Shown here piece after piece: positions 11,794 through 26,541 of a stretch of DNA of 34,902 bases (position 1 is its first letter; each line of letters opens with the position of its first letter). The notes under the pieces were generated by a model. It was not told the origin of the DNA. It saw nothing but the letters and a program-made list of their open reading frames with translations, and made no database searches. The stretch is from Schoenoplectus triqueter (Eukaryota > Streptophyta > Magnoliopsida > Poales > Cyperaceae), in NCBI GenBank assembly GCA_964058805.1, contig CAXKVV010000181.1:1-34902 (forward strand), given 5' to 3'. The position numbers and the translations under genes are program-made.

Positions 11794-12100
11794 AGCTCTA
11801 TAATTAATTTTAAATTTTGACAAAAAGGATAAATAACTTGATTTTCTTTTTTGGATATGAATGCTAGGTCCAAAGTGTTTGAAGTTGTTGTCATGTCTGC
11901 AAAAGGGGAATGAGGGTTTACCTGCATGATCAATCCACACAGAGAAATAAAATTAATTCTTTTTTTTTGTATGCATTGTCATGTTAGCCTCTACTTTTGG
12001 GTCCATGTCCGTATGGAGTTTAAGAGATCTTGTATATTGCTATATATTGTATGATGTGCTCCTCTCTGCTTTAGAAATTGAAACTGGATGCACCTTTCTA

Positions 12101-12410
12101 CTTCCTACATCTCCGACAGATTTTATTATATATAATAATTATAAAAATCAAATTATTAATAATAGAAGTGATAAAAATAAAATTTTAAATCTACTCTATT
12201 GTCAGTGACGCATTTGCTTAAAAACGGATTTTATAAATACACGCACAGATAAATACATGCGCGGTTGATATTTGTAGGAGACAAACGCGTCATTGTCAGT
12301 GGCACGCTGTCATTCATAGATTTAAAATTTTGATTTTATCACTCTTATTATTAATAATATGATTTTTATAATTATTATATTTAAAATAATCTGCATCTCC
12401 CATGTAGAAG
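12101..12410. mobile_element. foldback MITE-like element with about 93-bp inverted arms
   Basis: The left arm 12101-12193 and right arm 12317-12410 are imperfect inverted repeats across their whole length, with a roughly 120-bp centre. The centre itself contains related GTCAGTG motifs. No reading frame is present. Structure and size fit a non-autonomous MITE. I could not fix the exact termini or target duplication, so the superfamily is unknown. Confidence 0.75.
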
Positions 12411-12858
12411 AAAATATCTAGCTCCTCTCATATGAATTAAATTAATTGTGATTATGCAACATGCAAGTACAACTCAGAAACAAGCAGCAAGTAGCACCTA
12501 ATGCTGGGGGCTTGAACTCGACTAATTAAATGGGATTAGATCATTTACTGCGTTAATAGAGACAAAATTGACGCCTCTTTCATTGAGCGCCAAAGTCGGT
12601 ATCTTAACTTGTTTCTCGTCTATGATAACGATGACAAATAATTTATTTGATTAGGATGGTGATAAGGATCTAATTATCTATGCCGTCAGGGCCATAGGTA
12701 GACGTGCAACGGGTTGCTGATAACTTTTACAAAGCAAGAAATTGAGAGACCTATTTCCAAAAAAAAGTTATAAAATTTAGTCGACTGATGATATTATTTG
12801 CAATTGCAAATGATTTACAAAATTAGAAGATGCATGATGTATATCATGTCGTTATATG
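12411..12858. other. intergenic spacer, no feature seen
   Basis: Moderately AT-rich unique-looking sequence lies between two mobile elements. No convincing exon, RNA gene or repeat is visible. Confidence 0.5.
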
Positions 12859-13235
12859 CAGGAGCAGATACAAAATTTTGATCAAAATGATTCAGTAATC
12901 CGATTGTAATATCTTTTTTAGTTCAAATTCATTAGCTAATTGAATACTAAATATAAAAAAAATCAACATACATTTGCATCCAATAAAAATGTATCAAAAT
13001 AATATTGTTTTACATATTAAAATAATAAATAATCAAGTCGATGGAGCAAATTTTTTTCTATGAGACTTCATATTTTAAAGTTTTTACATAATTTTTTTCA
13101 TTATTTGTGGTATTAAATAGAATTTTCTCAATGAAAGTAATCAAATAATTCAAGAGGTCAAACTAGCAAAAATTTAACTTTTTTAAAAATCCAAGAAAGT
13201 ATGTTGACCCTTGTTCTAAGCTACATCCACCACTG
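12859..13235 (+). mobile_element. hAT-like non-autonomous element, copy 1 (377 bp)
   Basis: The element begins CAGGAGCAGATAC and ends CATCCACCACTG, so the termini are imperfect inverted repeats of the CAGGGGCGGATG type. It is flanked by GTTATATG (12851-12858) and ATTATATG (13236-13243), a 7/8 match consistent with an 8-bp target-site duplication, the hallmark of hAT transposons. Its interior is collinear with the elements at 32140-32539 and (inverted) 32830-33221. It encodes no transposase. The superfamily call rests on terminal sequence and TSD length. Confidence 0.8.
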
Positions 13236-13352
13236 ATTATATGATGATCAACTTTTTTTTACACGTTACTAAAAAACAACAACAACAAAAATATTTAAGA
13301 ACAACCTTTTGTGTGTCTACATCACCCATGACTTAAGCAAAGGAGACTAAAG

Positions 13353-13650
13353 GGGGTGCTTGATAATATTTTTTCTTCCAAAAAAAAAAGATAAGAATGA
13401 GTAATTTCAGAAGAAAGATTGAAGGTGAAATAAAGATAAGATTGAAGAAAGATGAAATTTTTTCTTTCATCAAAATAGTAAAAGATCTCTTCTTTTAGAA
13501 GAATTTCCTCTGACTCTTCTCTTCTTCTAATATTTTTCCTTTCTCACCGTTATCGAATATTCATATTAAATTTTAAAATAAGTTAAAAAAATCTTCTAAG
13601 ATTATTGTCTTTCACTCTATTTGAAAAAAAAAAGTGTTACCAAACACCAA
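13353..13650. mobile_element. possible MITE with GGTGCTTGATAA / TTACCAAACACC ends
   Basis: The left edge GGGGTGCTTGATAA and right edge TTACCAAACACC are imperfectly inverted, each adjoining an A/T-run. The roughly 300-bp interior is pyrimidine/purine-rich and non-coding. The terminal pattern resembles plant TIR elements, but no target duplication was found. Confidence 0.4.
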
Positions 13651-14285
13651 GCTCACAAAGAAGGGCACAAACGGGTTCCCATGACCCAATCCAAAATTTA
13701 AATCTCACAATGTTCGTTTATTATTATTATTGGAAGCGAGATAATCATACATATTTAACTTGTATATTCTTTTTAAAATGAAAAAGGATTACTTAGAAAT
13801 TGTTATTTTTTTATAATCTAACTAGTACAAATAAAAATTGAATTGGAAAGCAAATTTAATTACGTGTGTATCATTAAAACAATATAAATAAAATAACAAC
13901 CAAGTTTCATGCAAAATGTTCTTCAAATTAAAATTATACTTTATTTATGCGCACTGTGCAATGTTGTAATTATCAACAGCTGTCCTGTTTATTCATTGCC
14001 ATTTCTTAGTTGCCAGAAAAGAAGATTAGTCGCATTTTCTTTGTGGAATTGTGGGTCGGGATTAGTTTAGTATATGTGGAGCCCACGCAACAGTCACATG
14101 CCAAAAAAAGGTCCTGATCATTTTTTTTCGAAATTTTTTTGCGTCCATTCAAAATTTTGTTATAACATTTTGACCCATGTGCATTAATATATAATATAAA
14201 ATTTAAATATCTGACATAACCATTAATAACATTTTTATTAAATGAAACACGTAATATTTGTCAACTCTAAAAAATATTATAACTT
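13651..14285. other. AT-rich intergenic spacer, nothing recognised
   Basis: The stretch is AT-rich with short homopolymers. No gene-like frame, RNA gene or clear repeat boundary is visible. Confidence 0.5.
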
Positions 14286-15037
14286 TTAATCCACGTGCGA
14301 CGTAAAAATTGAACAAATGGCATAATTATTAATGATAATTATATATTTATTAAACGGAAGACATATATTTTTTAAATAAAATATATGATTATTAAATATA
14401 AAAGTTGAACAATCTTTTAACAAATATAAATTATATTCAACTAGTATTTTGTCCGTGTATTGCTATGGTGATGTCTTTTAAAAATATAAAAATTCATATT
14501 TTTCATGTGAAAAGAAAGAAAATAAAAATGAAGATAATTTAGTAATTAATATAAATTTTAATCATGAATACATAATTAATGTAAAATAAATACAGAATTG
14601 AGAGGAAAGTTGACATTCAGAATTTAAGAAAAGTTAAAATTCATAATTGATGATAATCTAAGAAAAAAATAAAGTAGAATAATTGTACTACTAAATTATG
14701 TAGTATTTCGTGTAACAATCAAAATTGAGAGAAAATTATAACTTCAACACAAATGACCATAGAGATAGTAATATTATTTGACGAATAACTCAATCCGATG
14801 ACTGATATTAGCTCTAAAAATTCAATAAAAATCTAGATCGTTGTAGGATCAGAACACTTACGTGTTTAATAAAGAGTAGAAATATTTAAATAAATATAAG
14901 TTCAATTGAACATATATGCTATTTTTTATTGTTAATAATTATGTATTCTATTTAATAAATATATATTTAATTTAATAAATATATAATTGATATTAATAAT
15001 TATGTAGTCGATCAACTTTTACATTGCATGTGGGTTA
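14286..15037. repeat. inverted-repeat arms flanking a Helitron-like insert
   Basis: Sequence at about 14286-14354 recurs as its reverse complement at about 14970-15037, both including the shared string CATAATTATTAAT on the corresponding strands. Similarity appears to continue more weakly inward toward 14441 and 14880. The arrangement is consistent with a foldback element split by the insert at 14441-14880, or with one larger palindromic element. Confidence 0.55.
14441..14880 (-). mobile_element. possible Helitron-like element, reverse orientation
   Basis: On the minus strand the element would end GCAATACACGGACAAAATACTAG followed by T, resembling the common plant Helitron 3' end (CTAG before a host T). 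Its 5' end would be TCTACTCTTTATTAAAC at 14880 leftwards. The base before TC is T rather than the expected A, and no strong subterminal hairpin remains, so the copy is old or the call is wrong. Confidence 0.4.
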
Positions 15038-15295
15038 ACAAGAATTTTTTAAGGTTAACAAATAATTATATATAGATGCATGTGAGATAAAAATATTACG
15101 AAATTTTGGATTGACTCCTCTGATCTCTCTCTTTTTTTCTTTTTTTTTTTTATTTTTTTGGCAAAGGCCTGTCACACTGTCCTATTCCTATGGGATTAGA
15201 TCTTGGAGTACCTTTTTGGCTTTTTCCTCCCAAATTCGTTTTTCAAAAAATATGAGCTTTATCCACATTTTTTTCCTTTTTCCTTCCTTGTACTT

Positions 15296-15374
15296 ACACT
15301 TAGGTTAGGTGGTTGCAAATTGATCACTTGATAACACTTAGGTTAGGTCGGTTGCAAATTGATCACTTGATAAC
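15296..15374. repeat. 38/39-bp tandem duplication
   Basis: Two adjacent copies begin ACACTTAGGTTAGGT at 15296 and 15334 and run through GCAAATTGATCACTTGATA. The second copy has one extra C. Non-coding. Confidence 0.9.
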
Positions 15375-16289
15375 ATTGTATAATATTATTTCAAATACCC
15401 GGCTACTTGTAAAATTTATTTTTCGAAACTCTTCTCTTTTTACAAATTCTTATTTTCTTTTGCGTTCTCTTGTAAAAGAAAATGATTTATTATTAATTAT
15501 GCCAAATACAAGCGAGATAAAGCAGTATATATCACCTGTTAATGGTTGTTAATTTTGATTCGTTTTTCTTTTTTTGGGAATTGGGAATTCGATCGTTTGA
15601 AATTAAGAGAAATTATTAGCTATCTTTTGGAGATTTTTCACTCCGTACTTAGTAACTATATTCAGAAGGCAACACATGCATATTTTTATCCAACAATAAA
15701 GTAGGTTCACATAATCAACAAAGTTCTATCAAATATAAATCATATATATTAGGGTCATTTCTTCGGGCTTCATTTCGAACAATTATTTATTGAAGGACAA
15801 AACCAATAACATAAAACAATTCAAATGATATATTTACATTCAACAGATTTAAAATACAAATAAATATTTTTCTCAAAAAATAATATTATGTATAATTAAG
15901 AGCACCACAGTCAGTTGTACAAAAAATTCTACACATGAATACAAAAACAATATAATTCAACATAATTATATCATTTTCAAATACTATATTACACCTCAGG
16001 CACACTTTTAAATGAAGAGAAATGCGGAAGTGAATCATCCGATGAGATAAATAAGCCAATCCAAAAACAATATCAATTGTGAGGTTATATGACAAAAAAG
16101 AAAATTTTAACTCAAATAATTTTGTAAAAAAATGATTTAAATGTGTATAAAATTTACACTATTGATATGAAAATAAGCATAATTTGATTTTTTTTCTAGG
16201 AAAAAACTCTACAATAGTGTGACGTCATTTAGGCCAGTTTTACGTGATCGTAGAGAAAACCACTCCAATATATGTGATCTGGGGTGTAA
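15375..16289. other. AT-rich intergenic spacer, nothing recognised
   Basis: No open frame of known type and no RNA gene signature. Only A/T-rich low-complexity sequence is seen. Confidence 0.5.
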
Positions 16290-16296
16290 AAGGATA

Positions 16297-16340
<44 letters not shown>

Positions 16341-16736
16341 TGGAGCTTAAGCTTACGGATGTCTTCCGTGAGCTTAACTCAAAAAATATATTAAATCATT
16401 TCAAAATTTTAATTTATCATTATCATTAAATTCTTTATATAAAAATCTTATGGGATGCAAAAATTTAGAATGTTTTGAAATTTTTAAGTCACCGTGTTTA
16501 ATTTTTTAAAATGATGTTCAAGTATTGAATATATTATTATTATTTTTAGAGCTGATTTTCAAAAATTAAAAACGACAACTTAAAAAGCTCAAAACGCTCC
16601 AAATTTTTGCATCCCACAAGATTTTTATATAAAGAATTTAATGAGAATGATAAATTAAAATTTCGAGATGATTTAATATGTTTTTTGAGTTAAGCTCACG
16701 GAAGGCCTTCGTGAGCTTAAGCTCACGGTATCTCTA

Positions 16737-16794
<58 letters not shown>

Positions 16795-16798
16795 ATCC
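16290..16798. mobile_element. long foldback element with microsatellite-capped arms
   Basis: The arms 16290 to about 16525 and about 16545 to 16798 are reverse complements along almost their full length, leaving a loop of only about 20 bp. Each arm begins with a TA repeat, then a GA/CT repeat, then a GAGCTTAAGCTYACG-type palindromic segment. No protein is encoded. The structure fits a MITE or foldback element. The TA ends recall plant elements that sit within TA microsatellites, such as the rice Micron family, but homology to it is not established. Confidence 0.8.
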
Positions 16799-16912
16799 GT
16801 GATTGATTCAAAAATAATAAAAATTATTTAATTCGTACTCAATATATATATATATATATAATTTTATCCGTGATTGATTTAAAATAATAAAAATTATTTA
16901 ATTCGTACTCAA
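16790..16912. repeat. 71-bp-period duplication at the right edge of the foldback element
   Basis: ATTTTATCCGTGATTGATT and the following sequence to TTCGTACTCAA occur at 16790-16842 and again at 16861-16912, each preceded by a TA repeat. The duplication takes in the end of the foldback element and about 45 bp of flank. Confidence 0.85.
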
Positions 16913-17018
16913 AGATATCCATATATGTATTTATAACTGAAAAATTTTAACGGATAAAAATACAGTTTGGTTATTATCTATTCATATCTAATTGTATACA
17001 TATTATTAGAGATGTTAA

Positions 17019-17131
17019 TGGGTCGGGTCGGATTCGAATCGGGTTCAGGTCGGATCATATAATTTTATTATTTTTCTTGATCTGGTCTGAACTCGACCCG
17101 ACCGGGTCACGGGTCAATCCGACCCGACCCA
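17019..17131. repeat. GC-rich hairpin with perfect 14-bp inverted arms
   Basis: TGGGTCGGGTCGGA at 17019-17032 is exactly complementary to 17118-17131. Further GGGTC/GACCC motifs lie between them (CTCGACCCGACCGGGTC near 17092-17108). This stands out in a region that is otherwise very AT-rich. GGGTCGGGTC strings occur in plant dispersed repeats, so this is probably an element terminus or fragment. Confidence 0.6.
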
Positions 17132-17580
17132 TGTAAAATAATTAAATATTTATTAATTATTTTTACATAATTTTAAGTAATTAAATATTTATTAATTTAT
17201 AATTAATAAATATTACTTTATGAATAAATTTTAATATTTATTCATATTTCATCACTCCTATATTTTTTTTTCATTGAAATTTAATAATCTCTACTATTAG
17301 TATTAAATAAATATCAAAATTTAGTGACTAAAAATAGATAAATAAAAATTCAGTAATAAAATGTGAATACACATTAAAATTGAGTAGTGATCTCCCAAAA
17401 CATTAATCCATCTTAAAAGACGGGTTGAATTTCTTGAGATTACGCGGTAAAAAAAATCCAGTAATTTAACAGGAGAAAATAAAGAAAATAATGGAGCAAT
17501 GAGATGACATGATAAAAGAGTGGTCCCACACCGGACTCCTCGTTTTTGCTTTATTTAATTCTCTACACCGCGCGGATTCA
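17132..17580. other. AT-rich intergenic spacer, nothing recognised
   Basis: Low-complexity A/T-rich sequence with no gene-like frame. Confidence 0.5.
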
Positions 17581-17635
17581 TTAATTCATTATCTTTTTTA
17601 TTTTATTAAGACTTCCAAAGGACCAGTAGTGGAAA

Positions 17636-17645
17636 GCCACGTGGC
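17636..17645. promoter_or_regulatory. G-box palindrome GCCACGTGGC
   Basis: A perfect 10-bp palindrome centred on CACGTG, the core bound by plant bZIP and bHLH factors. It lies in a GC-rich patch (about 17630-17770) within AT-rich DNA. No gene starts nearby on either strand, so regulatory activity is only a possibility. Confidence 0.3.
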
Positions 17646-18232
17646 AGTGTGAGGTTCCGTCCAGATCCAGACCACCGCACAAGTGGAGCGACTCCCGGAC
17701 GAATCTTTCTCCCCAATGAACTCGCAAATGAACCCGGTGCACGGGAGTTACTGTGACAGTGAAGAAAATATTTTGTACTGAACTCCCCCCCAAAAACAAA
17801 ACAACGTTCAGTAATAACATTGGAATACATTTTTATGAAATTTCACATGACATAATTTGGTAAATTTTATTATAAATTATTTCAAATTTTTCAATTTTAA
17901 TTCATTTGTTGAATATTTTTTTTACTTTTTTTTTAATCAAGATTGTCAAACAATTCTTGACTTTTATCTAATTTCTTTAATTGATGATTTTTATCTAAAA
18001 TTTTAACAAACTAGATCTATTTTGATACTAGAAGTATTGAATGAAATAGTTTTGAGTCAGGTAGAAGATCCTCTATATATGTACTTGTTAAGAATTGGGG
18101 TTTATATGTAGTTATCTACTCAATTATTCATTACTAACCATTTATTTTATCTGTATTACGAATTTTAGTTGTTTAATTTGATAAATTTAGTTGAGATTCT
18201 ATACAATGAATTGGGTACAAAATCGAAGAGGA

Positions 18233-18260
18233 GCACACTGCACACTGCACACTGCACACT
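18233..18260. repeat. four perfect tandem copies of GCACACT
   Basis: The 7-bp unit GCACACT is repeated four times without error. It sits next to a moderately GC-rich stretch (18260-18370) with no recognised gene. Confidence 0.95.
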
Positions 18261-18370
18261 CCGGGTCCATGGAAGTGCATGGAGGGAAAGTGGACCCATT
18301 CCATAATTGATTGGTCTACCGTCTAAGTAGTACGTGCCACTACGGCACCACCCCATTGGTCGATACATCG

Positions 18371-20820
18371 ATCTTTTTGTTATTTTCTTTGTACATATTT
18401 TAGAAGTTTACAGTGATTATTTGAGAAGATTAGCGGATAAACTTAAAAGCGAGCAATTTATGAAACTTCTTTTACTCTAAAAAGTAAAACATTTGATTGA
18501 CGCACCACGGCACCAGTGCATGTATGCAACTGTGCTGTGCATCCCCAATCCCCATGAAATATCAGATTCGACGTGTGTCAAGTGTAAGATACGGGTTTCA
18601 CTCATAGAAAAATAATAGATTTATATATATTTTTTATTTTTATTCACTAAAAAAAATAGATAACAAAACTATAATGAGGCTAAACGAATAATACTAATTA
18701 ATATATTAATTGGCTTATTATCATTTATAAAAAATATTTAAATCATTTTTTTCATATAAATACATCTCTATTTTACTAGTATGAAATCAAAATATAATTA
18801 TACAATCAATTTCCACCTGCATCATTTCAAAACAAATAAATTAAAAAAATATAAGTATATCATATCAAACTTTTTAACTAAAAAATAAAATATATTGAAA
18901 ATGAAAAATAACGTATAGTCTAAAATAAAATCTTACATTGTCTCATACTATCATTGTGAGAAGTACTCTATTATATATTATTCAAACATTATAATTTATT
19001 AGATGGTGAAAATTAAGAATGATAATAATTATAATTAATGAACTCATAGAACTCAAGACAACCAGCGTAAAAAAATATTATATAAAATAATTATATTGAA
19101 AATAATGTAAGTTATTTTGTAATAATTTACCCTATCGAGTAACATATACAAAATGACTTTTATTCATTTACTTAATGAATAAATATATTATCTTTACTCA
19201 TATTAAATAAGTTAACAAAAAAAAAACTTTACTCATATTCATGTTATCATACGATATTTACCATATAAATGAGAAAAAAAATAAGATGGACACCTATCTG
19301 TAGTACTCTACCAGAGTAATGACAAAGCAACCGTTGGAATTAATTTTAATAGTTAGATTTAGAAAATGATTTGAATTCATGGATATATAACTGTTCGGAT
19401 TAATTTGAATCCGCGTTTGAATTCATGAATATCAATCTTCTTTTACCTTTGGTATCTTTTTAAAATTATTTCTAGAGATCATTGTCAGAGCAAAATTTAT
19501 ATTTATTTAATTTAAAGGGGTTAGGTCTAGTTGTGGTTGTACTTTGATGGTTCTGCTTTTGCCTTTTTCCATGTCGTTGCCTCCTCGCCCTCTCCAAACT
19601 TTGATTCTCTCATTCTCTCCATTCTCATCACATGTTGCTAATATATATATATATATATCGGGGGCATTTTTCTTCGCCTAAAATAACTACTAGTCTACTA
19701 CCCTGTAACGGAACATCTTCATCTAACGAATTAACAAAATATCTAGCTTGTCACAACACAGATTTATTTGAGAATATAATAAGTTGCTAATTGCATACAA
19801 CCATTTTAAAAACGTTTCTATTCTAAATGAAGTTTCGTTTCTGTGCAAAATAGAAAACACAGAATCTTCCCAACAATAACCTGCTCACTTTCCCTTCCCA
19901 AAATAGTGATTCCATTAATTGATACCCAGAATTTTACCAAATTTGCATTGAGGTTCGTCACTTTCATCTTAAAAGTCTACAAGTAGAAAAACAATTAAAA
20001 AAATTATACAGTTATATACTTATTCAAGTCGCGCCAAACACTAGTAATCAATTTCTCCAAAAACCAATAAAAAATATATCAAATACATGTTTTCAATTGC
20101 AATAAATATAAAACAGAAATTATTTTTTTCACTTGCAATAAATATAAAAAGAGAGTATTCTTGCACTCTAAGTTTTGCACACCTTATTTGCACACGATAT
20201 TAGATTAACACTTTTTAAAAATATACGTTTCAAAATTTGAATTAGAGATGATGTATTTTATTTTATATTTAATATTGAGTATAAATAAGATGTGCAGATA
20301 AATGATACATTTATCATTTTTCAATGTAAAAATATATAAGTAGGAGGGATCATTTGACTCTAGATTCAGCTCAATTAAAGTAAAATTTGAATATGTGATC
20401 CGATAATTTGAGGAATGTTTTCTACAATGCATATACTACATTAATATAAATGATATGATTTAATGTATTTTGCCATATCAAGCAATCCTAAATTTTTGAT
20501 TGCCCAAATTTAAAGAGTACTAATAGATTAATTGATTATCTACATATTCAATGCAGATATAAACTTATTTACAGATTTACTGATGTAGTGTTATTTAATT
20601 TGATAAATAATATGATAAGCCTAATGTATAATGTATGTACTTCTTTTAGTCCATAATTCTTTTGCTATAATTTATTATGAATCGGACAAATACCTTGATT
20701 CATATATTTTGAGTACTACTAAGTACGCAATACTTGCCCAAATGTGTGTTATGTTAAGCTTCTATGATCAGTATGGTCCAACGTGCAGTTTTACACCAAG
20801 CATAGCAACCAAATAATTAT
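18371..20820. other. long AT-rich spacer upstream of the protease gene
   Basis: About 2.4 kb of AT-rich DNA without a recognisable exon, RNA gene or complete mobile element. It includes a TA microsatellite at about 19642-19659 and a pyrimidine-rich stretch at about 19555-19625. Confidence 0.5.
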
Positions 20821-20893
20821 CAGTCTCTCAGATTCATCGATCATCCAATGAACAAGAGAGAGAAAATCTTATCATACCTCTCCACCAATTTTC

Positions 20894-20899
20894 TATAAA
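20894..20899 (+). promoter_or_regulatory. TATA box of the cysteine protease gene
   Basis: TATAAA in the context TTCTATAAAAAGAAG lies 87 bp before the start codon. A transcription start about 30 bp downstream would leave a leader of roughly 55 nt rich in A, C and T with no upstream ATG, typical for a plant gene. Confidence 0.6.
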
Positions 20900-20980
20900 A
20901 AGAAGCTCTCTTACTCCCAGAAACAAAACCAAACCCCCCAAATTTTTTCTTTTTCTCTCCATCTTCATAGATCAAGAAAA

Positions 20981-24507
<3,527 letters not shown>

Positions 24508-26353
24508 TCGAATATAACGAAGGCACTATTGAATCGAGTAGGCGACGAGGTCTGCGGTTCAGGATAAATGCATATGCACCATTGATGCCTTTCTTTGGTG
24601 CATAGATCAATTTGAAAGCCGGACTGGTTGCTGTGTTATTTATTTATCCAGGCAGTTCATGTAAATATAACTAAATTTGCCCTGAATTAGGGGGGACAAG
24701 CTGCTAAATTTGGTTAAATTTCAAGAAAGACTATATTTATGTATGTATATTAGTTTAGATTTGCTGCTGCTATGCAGTGGCATTTACACAGAAGTTGGGT
24801 TTGTTATATCATCTACGTTTGATCAACATTGTGAACTTGACTTTCTTTGGTTGCTCCTATGGGTTACATCATGATATGTTCTCATATTAATTTTTGCTGC
24901 ATTCATGTATAGTTTTCTTGAGATATCCCACAACAAGAGCTCAAGGATGTTGAGTTTTTTGTTTCTAATTGTTGGTTATTGCTCGTATCAGATGAATCTG
25001 CTGTGCCGTGATTAAACATCGCCAATCTCAAAATCTCTTCCACCAAATGAGAACATCAAGCCTATGTTGTGTGCTTTTGTGTCCACTGCATGTCGGTTGG
25101 CGTGAAAAACATGAGTCAGATTCCTCTGATTTTGTACGGAATTAATCACATGCAAACCACTGTGGATATGTTTCGATGGTGCACAATTGCACTGTTTTCG
25201 GATTATTAACTATTCAAACACACAAAAAAAAATAATTTATAAAAAACGTTAAGTTAACGAATTAGTGTCCATAAAAATAATGAAAATAATAATTTTTTTA
25301 CATTAGTATGGAGTAATATTAAATAAAATACTAAAAAATAATTAATTATTTTAATTATTTTCTTCATTGTTCTTAAATTAATATTTAAATAACATTTTAC
25401 TAATCCGAAATGATAAAAATTAACATTATTCTCATATTTTTCGAAATATCATTAACCTCATAATATTCTCAACTACTAAACCAAACAGTATTATCCTTGC
25501 ACTATTACTTTCACCATCCAAACACAACCCGTATCAAAAAAAGAGAAAAGGTGGCTTTTGGGATGCATTATTAGACAAGTACAGTACACCTTTCGATCTG
25601 ACTGTTTGTATGTCCATGTTTTCTTACAATTACAATGAACTTTAATAGAGTTTTTAAGATGGAACAAGATCGAGATTTGACTTTAGATATTTATTAAAAA
25701 TATTCCAACCGACTTTCAACCATGCAAACTTCCATAAAATAATGATCAATCAGGATTATTCCTTCAAAATTAAAAAAAAAGAATTTGAACTAATTGACAA
25801 TAACTTAATTCGATAATACTCTATCAACACCTTTTCAAATGAAATATAGGAAAATTTAAATCATATTCAAGTGTCAGATATAAAAATATAGATTATTTTA
25901 TATGATTGTTGTTTTTATAGATTATCTCATTCAGCCACTTCCATTTTTTCCCTAAAGGGTCTGAACATACAACACTTGGTTGTAATTGTTGATAGTATGA
26001 AATTTAATGTATATTACAGTCATAATTGTTGGAGCATGAAACCAGGGTAGGGTGGGTGCCCAACTGCCCATTTCATTTTGTTCGGTTGTGCTGTCCGGTC
26101 CCGAGTATAGAAAAATGACAATACATGCGTAGATATTTGTGAAATGAAAATTAGCTGCGTGACAGTCTGCCAGAGGAGACCAGTGGGAACATGTGACTGA
26201 CAACATTGAATTTGAACTTTGAAGGCGTTCTCCACCTTCCCACCAATTTGTATACACTACTTTCTACAACTCGAACTTGGCCACTACATTGTGTTTGACA
26301 AAAGCCGCAAAGCCCCTCCCCCGGCCCTCTAGACTGTAAGTAGAAATGTCGTA
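24508..26353. other. protease 3' UTR and spacer to the isomerase gene
   Basis: The first few hundred bases are probably 3' UTR. The rest is AT-rich, becoming more balanced after about 26030. No convincing gene or complete repeat is visible. The sequence just before the next gene is likely its promoter, but I see no clear TATA box. Confidence 0.5.
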
Positions 26354-26453
26354 GAAGAAATTGGTGCGTGTGAATGGGAGCATGCATCCCACTGATCCCA
26401 GTCCCACCGATTTCTTCTACGATCTGATTCTGATTTTGATCTCCTCCCCACGA

Positions 26454-26477
26454 GCCACGAGGCCACGAGGCCACGAC
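26454..26477. repeat. three tandem copies of GCCACGAG
   Basis: Units at 26454-26461, 26462-26469 and 26470-26477 (last base C instead of G). They lie in the probable leader or proximal promoter of the isomerase gene. Confidence 0.9.
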
Positions 26478-26541
26478 CAACCAAACTGGGTACGGGACTA
26501 CGGGGTACCTCCTTGCCAGGTGGCCCCTCCCCATTCCCTCC

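Noticed and set aside
17030..17050. GGATTCGAATCGGGTTC resembling a tRNA B box
   Set aside because: No A box, acceptor stem or cloverleaf can be formed around it. It belongs to the GGGTCGGG repeat.
17581..17830. two overlapping minus-strand frames of about 75 codons
   Set aside because: They arise from the GC-rich patch, resemble no protein I know, and have no splice or context support.
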